Below, piece after piece: positions 60,640 to 64,000 of a DNA stretch of 64,000 nucleotides. The position numbers and the translations under genes were made by a program. The stretch is from CADEED01 sp043747835 (GTDB lineage: Bacteria; Pseudomonadota; Gammaproteobacteria; Steroidobacterales; Steroidobacteraceae). The stretch covers positions 1 through 64,000 of the forward strand of contig JAYTOK010000029.1 of the NCBI GenBank assembly GCA_043747835.1, given 5' to 3'. The notes under the pieces were generated by a model. That model was not told the origin of the DNA and ran no database searches. It saw nothing but the letters and a program-made list of their open reading frames with translations. Every line of letters starts with the position of its first letter. Position 1 is the stretch's first letter.

Positions 60640-62166
60640 CTACTTCTTGGTGACCGTGTGACGTTCGATGATTCCGCGCAGTTTCATCTCGTCCACGGGT
60701 TTCGTGAGATAGCTGTCGCAACCCGCCATCGTTCCGCGGATCTTGTCGAAGGTCTTGTCCTTGCTCGTGAGCATGACGACCTTCATGAGCGAGTTGTCCT
60801 TGTTCTTCTTGATCATCTTGCAGACGTCGTAGCCGTCCATGCCGGGCAGCATCACGTCCAGGAAGATCAGGTCGAAATGTTGTTTGGAGATCTTGAACAG
60901 AGCCTCTTCGCCCGACGAGGCGAACTCCGGCTGGATGCCGTACGGCTGCAGCTTGTTCTGCAGGAAGGTGCGCATCAGCGGGCTGTCATCCACTGCGAGC
61001 ACGCGGAACGAATGTTCTTCGTGACGCGGCAAGGACGTCATGACGGGCACGACCGGGGCGGGCGCGGGCGGCGGCGGGGCGAAGACGGGCGCAGCCGCGA
61101 CGGCAGGTGCCGCTGCGACGGGCGCGACTGCTGCCGGAACCTGTGCTGCTGCGACGGGCGCCGCGACAGGTGCCGCGGCCGGCGGCGTCATCGGCGCGTC
61201 GGCGATGCGCGCGGCGGGAGCGGCGGATGACGGCAGCGACGCGGACAGCGGCGAACTGTTGGGAACGACGCGCAGGCTCGGTCGCGGCGACGGAGCGACC
61301 ACCGCGGCGAGCGCTGCCGGCGACAACGGCGTCGCGCCGCTCGACGGCAGGAGCGCGGGCTTGTCGTCGGCTTTCGCGTCAACCTTGGTTTCGCTCTTCG
61401 TTTCGATCCGCTCGGGCTTGTCAGTGAGGATGCGGTCGACCGTCTTGTCCGTCACGGTCTTTTCATTGAGCGTCCTTTCGAAAACCGGCGTGACGCTCGG
61501 CTGCAGTGTCACGTGCGGCAGCACAGTGGCGGCCGGCGCGGCCGCAGTCATCGCGATCGGCATCGCACCCGTGAGCGGCGCGGCGACATGCGTCGCGGAC
61601 ATCGTGCTCGCGGCGGCCGATGCGGCGGCGCTCGCGGACGAGAGGCTCGCGCTCATCGTGGCGTTCATGCTCTGCGAAAGGCCTGCGACCGTGCGCTGAT
61701 GGCCGCGGTCGCCAGTGGGCAGCGAACTCGTCGGGGCTTGCGAAGTGGGGGAAGTGGGCAGCGTGCCACCCGCGCGCGGCTCCGACACGTCCATGCCGGC
61801 GGGTTCGCGGGCCTGGCTCGTGGCGACATTGTTGAGAGCAATCGCGAGGCGATCCATGGCGCCTACGACTTTGAGGCCCAGCGGGCGCGCGGCGGAAGCG
61901 ACGCCGAGATCGGTGTTCTTCGAACCGACGACGAGCGTGCGATCGGCCGTGCTCGCGAATGTGGCCTGCCAGCTTGCGACGGCGCTTTCGCTGTCGCCGT
62001 CGAGCAGGTACATGTCCGGTGCGGTGCCAGTCTCGGGATTCCAGAGCTTGTATCCGATCTGGCGCGCCGGTGCGACCGACAGCAGGAAGATGGAGTTCAG
62101 CATCTGCCGCTCGGGCGCGGAGAAGCCGACGACTCGGACATTGAAGACTCGGGTTTTGTTGCTCAT
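60640..62166 (-). CDS. Response regulator with receiver domain and long Ala/Pro/Thr-rich linker
   Basis: A 508-residue protein. The C-terminal ~125 residues form a canonical REC domain: V-D-D-S-P-L-M-R near its start, phosphoacceptor Asp in F-L-D-V-M-L-P-G-M-D-G, T-S-K-D-K and K-P at the end. The N-terminal ~110 residues (V-F-N-V-R-V-V-G-F, Y-L-L-D-G-D-S) also look like a degenerate receiver. The middle ~270 residues are low complexity, rich in Ala, Pro, Ser and Thr. It has no output domain. It is 19 bases downstream of the CheA gene, whose kinase may phosphorylate it. Confidence 0.86.
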   Translation of the reverse strand: MSNKTRVFNVRVVGFSAPERQMLNSIFLLSVAPARQIGYKLWNPETGTAPDMYLLDGDSESAVASWQATFASTADRTLVVGSKNTDLGVASAARPLGLKVVGAMDRLAIALNNVATSQAREPAGMDVSEPRAGGTLPTSPTSQAPTSSLPTGDRGHQRTVAGLSQSMNATMSASLSSASAAASAAASTMSATHVAAPLTGAMPIAMTAAAPAATVLPHVTLQPSVTPVFERTLNEKTVTDKTVDRILTDKPERIETKSETKVDAKADDKPALLPSSGATPLSPAALAAVVAPSPRPSLRVVPNSSPLSASLPSSAAPAARIADAPMTPPAAAPVAAPVAAAQVPAAVAPVAAAPAVAAAPVFAPPPPAPAPVVPVMTSLPRHEEHSFRVLAVDDSPLMRTFLQNKLQPYGIQPEFASSGEEALFKISKQHFDLIFLDVMLPGMDGYDVCKMIKKNKDNSLMKVVMLTSKDKTFDKIRGTMAGCDSYLTKPVDEMKLRGIIERHTVTKK

Positions 62167-62185
62167 TGTCGATGCCCTTGTGGAA

Positions 62186-64000
62186 TTAGCCGGCGGCGAC
62201 GCGCTTCTCTGCGCGCCCGGTTACGGCGGTGGCCACGTGTTGCAGTAGTTCGAAGTCGGTGTACGGTTTGGTGAGATAAATGTCCACGCCCGCGGACAAC
62301 GCCTGGCGGCGGTGTTTGTCCATCGAGCGCGAGGTGATCATGATGACCGGCAGCGTCGCGAGCTCCTCGCGCGAGCGCACGTGCATGGCGAGCTCGAGGC
62401 CGTTCATGTTCGGCATTTCGAGATCGGTCAGCAGCACGTCGGGACGCGCCGTCTCCATCTGTTTCGCAGCCTCGAGACCGTCGCGCGCGAGCGCGACGTC
62501 GTAGCCCTGGTCCTCGAGCAGCGTCGCGACCGCGCGGCGCACGGACAGCGAGTCGTCGACGACGAGCACGCGCGAACGGCGCACCGGTTGGGCTTGCGAT
62601 CGCAGTTCGGCGGCGGCGCGCAGCGACAGCTCGCGCGGACTGCGCGCGAGTTCGGGAATGTCGAGCAACGGGATCACGTTGCCGTCACCGGTGAGGCCGA
62701 CGCCGGAGACGCCCGCGATGCGCTTGAGATATTTGCCGGTGGGACGCGTCACGAGTTCGTTGGCGTCGAGCACCGCATCGACGAGCACGCCGATCGGGCC
62801 CGCGTCCGTATCGACGATCACGAGATTGCGGCGTTCGGGGGTCGACGCGGGGTTGAGTCCGGTCAAGGTCGCGAGTTCGTGCGCCGGGTAACGGTGCGCG
62901 TCGACGTTGGCGTACAGAACGCCCGCTTCGTGCTCGAGCTCGACGGCCACCGCGGGCACGGCACGCTGCACCGTGTGGCTCGCGAGGCCGAAGATCTGGC
63001 CGCCGTCGCGCACGAACAGCGCGTGCGTCGCGACGAGGGATGCCTGGAAGCGCATCTCGATCGTCATGCCCTGACCCGCCTGCGAACGGATGTCGATCGA
63101 ACCTGCGAGCGATCGCAGGCGCGTCGCGACGACGTCGAGGCCGACGCCACGGCCGGAGATCTCGGTGACTTCATCGCGCGTCGAGAATCCCGGCAGCAGC
63201 GTGAGGCGCGCGATCTCGGCATCGGTCGGCAGCGCATCCGGCGAAATCAGCCCGCGTTCCATCGCTTTCTTGAGGATGGCGGCGAGATTCAAGCCGCGGC
63301 CGTCGTCGGTGACCTGCACGACGACGACCTGGCCGCGTCGGCTGATCGTCAGTGAGACTCGCCCTTCGCGCGCCTTGCCCGCGGCCTGGCGCTCGTCCGG
63401 CATCTCGATGCCGTGGTCTACCGCGTTGCGCAGGATGTGCAGCAAGGGGTCTATCAACTGGTTCAACACGTCGGCGTCGACGAGGATGTCGGCGCCCGTG
63501 ATGTGCAGCGACGCGAGCTTGGCCGTAGCCTGCGTCGTCTGGCGCACGTTGCGCTGCAAGCGCGGCACGATCGTCTCGACGGGCGCCATGCGCGTCTGCG
63601 AAGTCAGGTGGTGCAGCTCCTTCATGAGGCGCTGCTGCTGGTGCAGGAGACCCGCGAGGCCCGCGATCTCATCCTTCAAGCCGGCGCCGAGGTCGCGTGC
63701 GTCGGTGGTTTCCTCGATCAACGCGCGCGTGATGGACTGCACTTCGTTGTACTGGTCCATCTCGAGCGAATCGAAGTGCGCGTTCGACGCAGGGACGGCG
63801 TGCAGTTTGTGGCGCGCCGCGAGCCCGCGGATGTCGACGGAATTCTCGAGTTCGAACAGGCGCTTCTGGATCGCGCGGTCGCGTTCGATGAGTTCGCGCG
63901 ACTGGCTCGTCGCCTGTTTGAGCTCGAGCTCGAGCTCGCCGTTCTTGATCGAGAGCTCGCCCATGAGGCGCACGAGATCGTCCAGCAACTGGGTCGGCAC
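62186..64000 (-). CDS. CheA-type hybrid histidine kinase, C-terminal part (PilL/ChpA-like, partial)
   Basis: At least 604 residues; the gene runs past the right edge, so the Hpt domains and start are missing. Visible from N to C: a dimerisation helix region, HATPase_c with H-I-L-R-N-A-V-D-H-G-I-E, D-D-G-R-G-L-N and G-R-G-V-G-L-D-V-V, a CheW-like domain, and a C-terminal REC with L-V-V-D-D-S-L-S-V-R-R, phosphoacceptor Asp in L-L-T-D-L-E-M-P and T-K-P-Y-T. This is the tail of the PilL/ChpA family that controls type IV pilus twitching or surface sensing. It could act on the MSHA pilus nearby, although that is inference. Confidence 0.9.
   Translation of the reverse strand: MPTQLLDDLVRLMGELSIKNGELELELKQATSQSRELIERDRAIQKRLFELENSVDIRGLAARHKLHAVPASNAHFDSLEMDQYNEVQSITRALIEETTDARDLGAGLKDEIAGLAGLLHQQQRLMKELHHLTSQTRMAPVETIVPRLQRNVRQTTQATAKLASLHITGADILVDADVLNQLIDPLLHILRNAVDHGIEMPDERQAAGKAREGRVSLTISRRGQVVVVQVTDDGRGLNLAAILKKAMERGLISPDALPTDAEIARLTLLPGFSTRDEVTEISGRGVGLDVVATRLRSLAGSIDIRSQAGQGMTIEMRFQASLVATHALFVRDGGQIFGLASHTVQRAVPAVAVELEHEAGVLYANVDAHRYPAHELATLTGLNPASTPERRNLVIVDTDAGPIGVLVDAVLDANELVTRPTGKYLKRIAGVSGVGLTGDGNVIPLLDIPELARSPRELSLRAAAELRSQAQPVRRSRVLVVDDSLSVRRAVATLLEDQGYDVALARDGLEAAKQMETARPDVLLTDLEMPNMNGLELAMHVRSREELATLPVIMITSRSMDKHRRQALSAGVDIYLTKPYTDFELLQHVATAVTGRAEKRVAAG

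Noticed and set aside
1..64000. CRISPR array, rRNA, tRNA, insertion sequence or prophage
   Set aside because: I saw no regularly spaced repeats, no tRNA-like cloverleaf or rRNA segment, and no transposase, integrase or phage structural gene.

Overview
The window is high-G+C DNA with dense, overlapping genes and reads as a gammaproteobacterial chromosome. The block mltD / SAM methyltransferase / rnhA / dnaQ near the left edge is the enterobacterial mltD-gloB-yafS-rnhA-dnaQ neighbourhood without gloB, and the right third is a complete-looking MSHA-type pilus locus. A Steroidobacterales, Nevskiales or Xanthomonadales member is my inference; no rRNA or tRNA is present to settle it.

Layout. (1) 1-4836: end of a DAACS symporter gene, a 50-bp palindrome, fabI, mltD, a methyltransferase, rnhA and dnaQ. 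(2) 4931-27711, plus strand: a Wzx/Wzy polysaccharide cluster. It holds a nucleotide-sugar dehydrogenase, a UDP-glucuronate epimerase, two aminotransferases, two Gfo/Idh oxidoreductases, two hexapeptide acyltransferases, hisH-hisF-wbpG (acetamidino formation), pgi, two tandem Wzi-like proteins, a very large SLBB export protein, a Wzz-like protein, flippase, polymerase and a glycosyltransferase. The enzymes match the WbpA/B/D/E/G route to 2,3-diamino-2,3-dideoxy uronic acids. (3) 34892-27699, minus strand, converging on region 2: a second wbpG, a GT4 glycosyltransferase, stand-alone E1-alpha/E1-beta thiamine-diphosphate subunits, a methyltransferase, an aldo/keto reductase and the initiating sugar-phosphate transferase. 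(4) 35046-40181: two small convergent operons. One encodes a 42-aa membrane peptide ending in F-x-Y-x-x-F, an SGNH protein and an MBOAT acyltransferase. The other encodes a sulfotransferase, an acyl-carrier protein and a class II seryl-tRNA-synthetase-like amino acid:carrier protein ligase. (5) 40580-47338: wbpM, ugd, a PIN/RHH toxin-antitoxin pair, manC and a phosphomannomutase. (6) 47601-57490: MSHA pilus genes mshI to mshP. (7) 57563-64000: an M28 peptidase, a nested palindrome, then on the minus strand a CheA hybrid kinase, a receiver protein and a Ser/Thr kinase.

How it fits together. Regions 2, 3 and 5 make and export an acidic heteropolysaccharide built from diamino uronic acids, glucuronate/galacturonate and possibly mannose. 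Region 3 may add a two-carbon-branched sugar through the E1 pair. Region 4 is the most unusual part. It looks like a Gram-negative counterpart of the Dlt D-alanylation relay: a SerRS-like ligase would charge a carrier protein, the MBOAT protein would move the aminoacyl group across the membrane to the tyrosine of the tiny peptide, and the SGNH protein would pass it to the polysaccharide. In Gram-positives the same jobs are done by DltA, DltC, DltB, DltX and DltD. With the c-di-GMP-type MshE ATPase and the kinase genes, the window reads as a surface and biofilm region.
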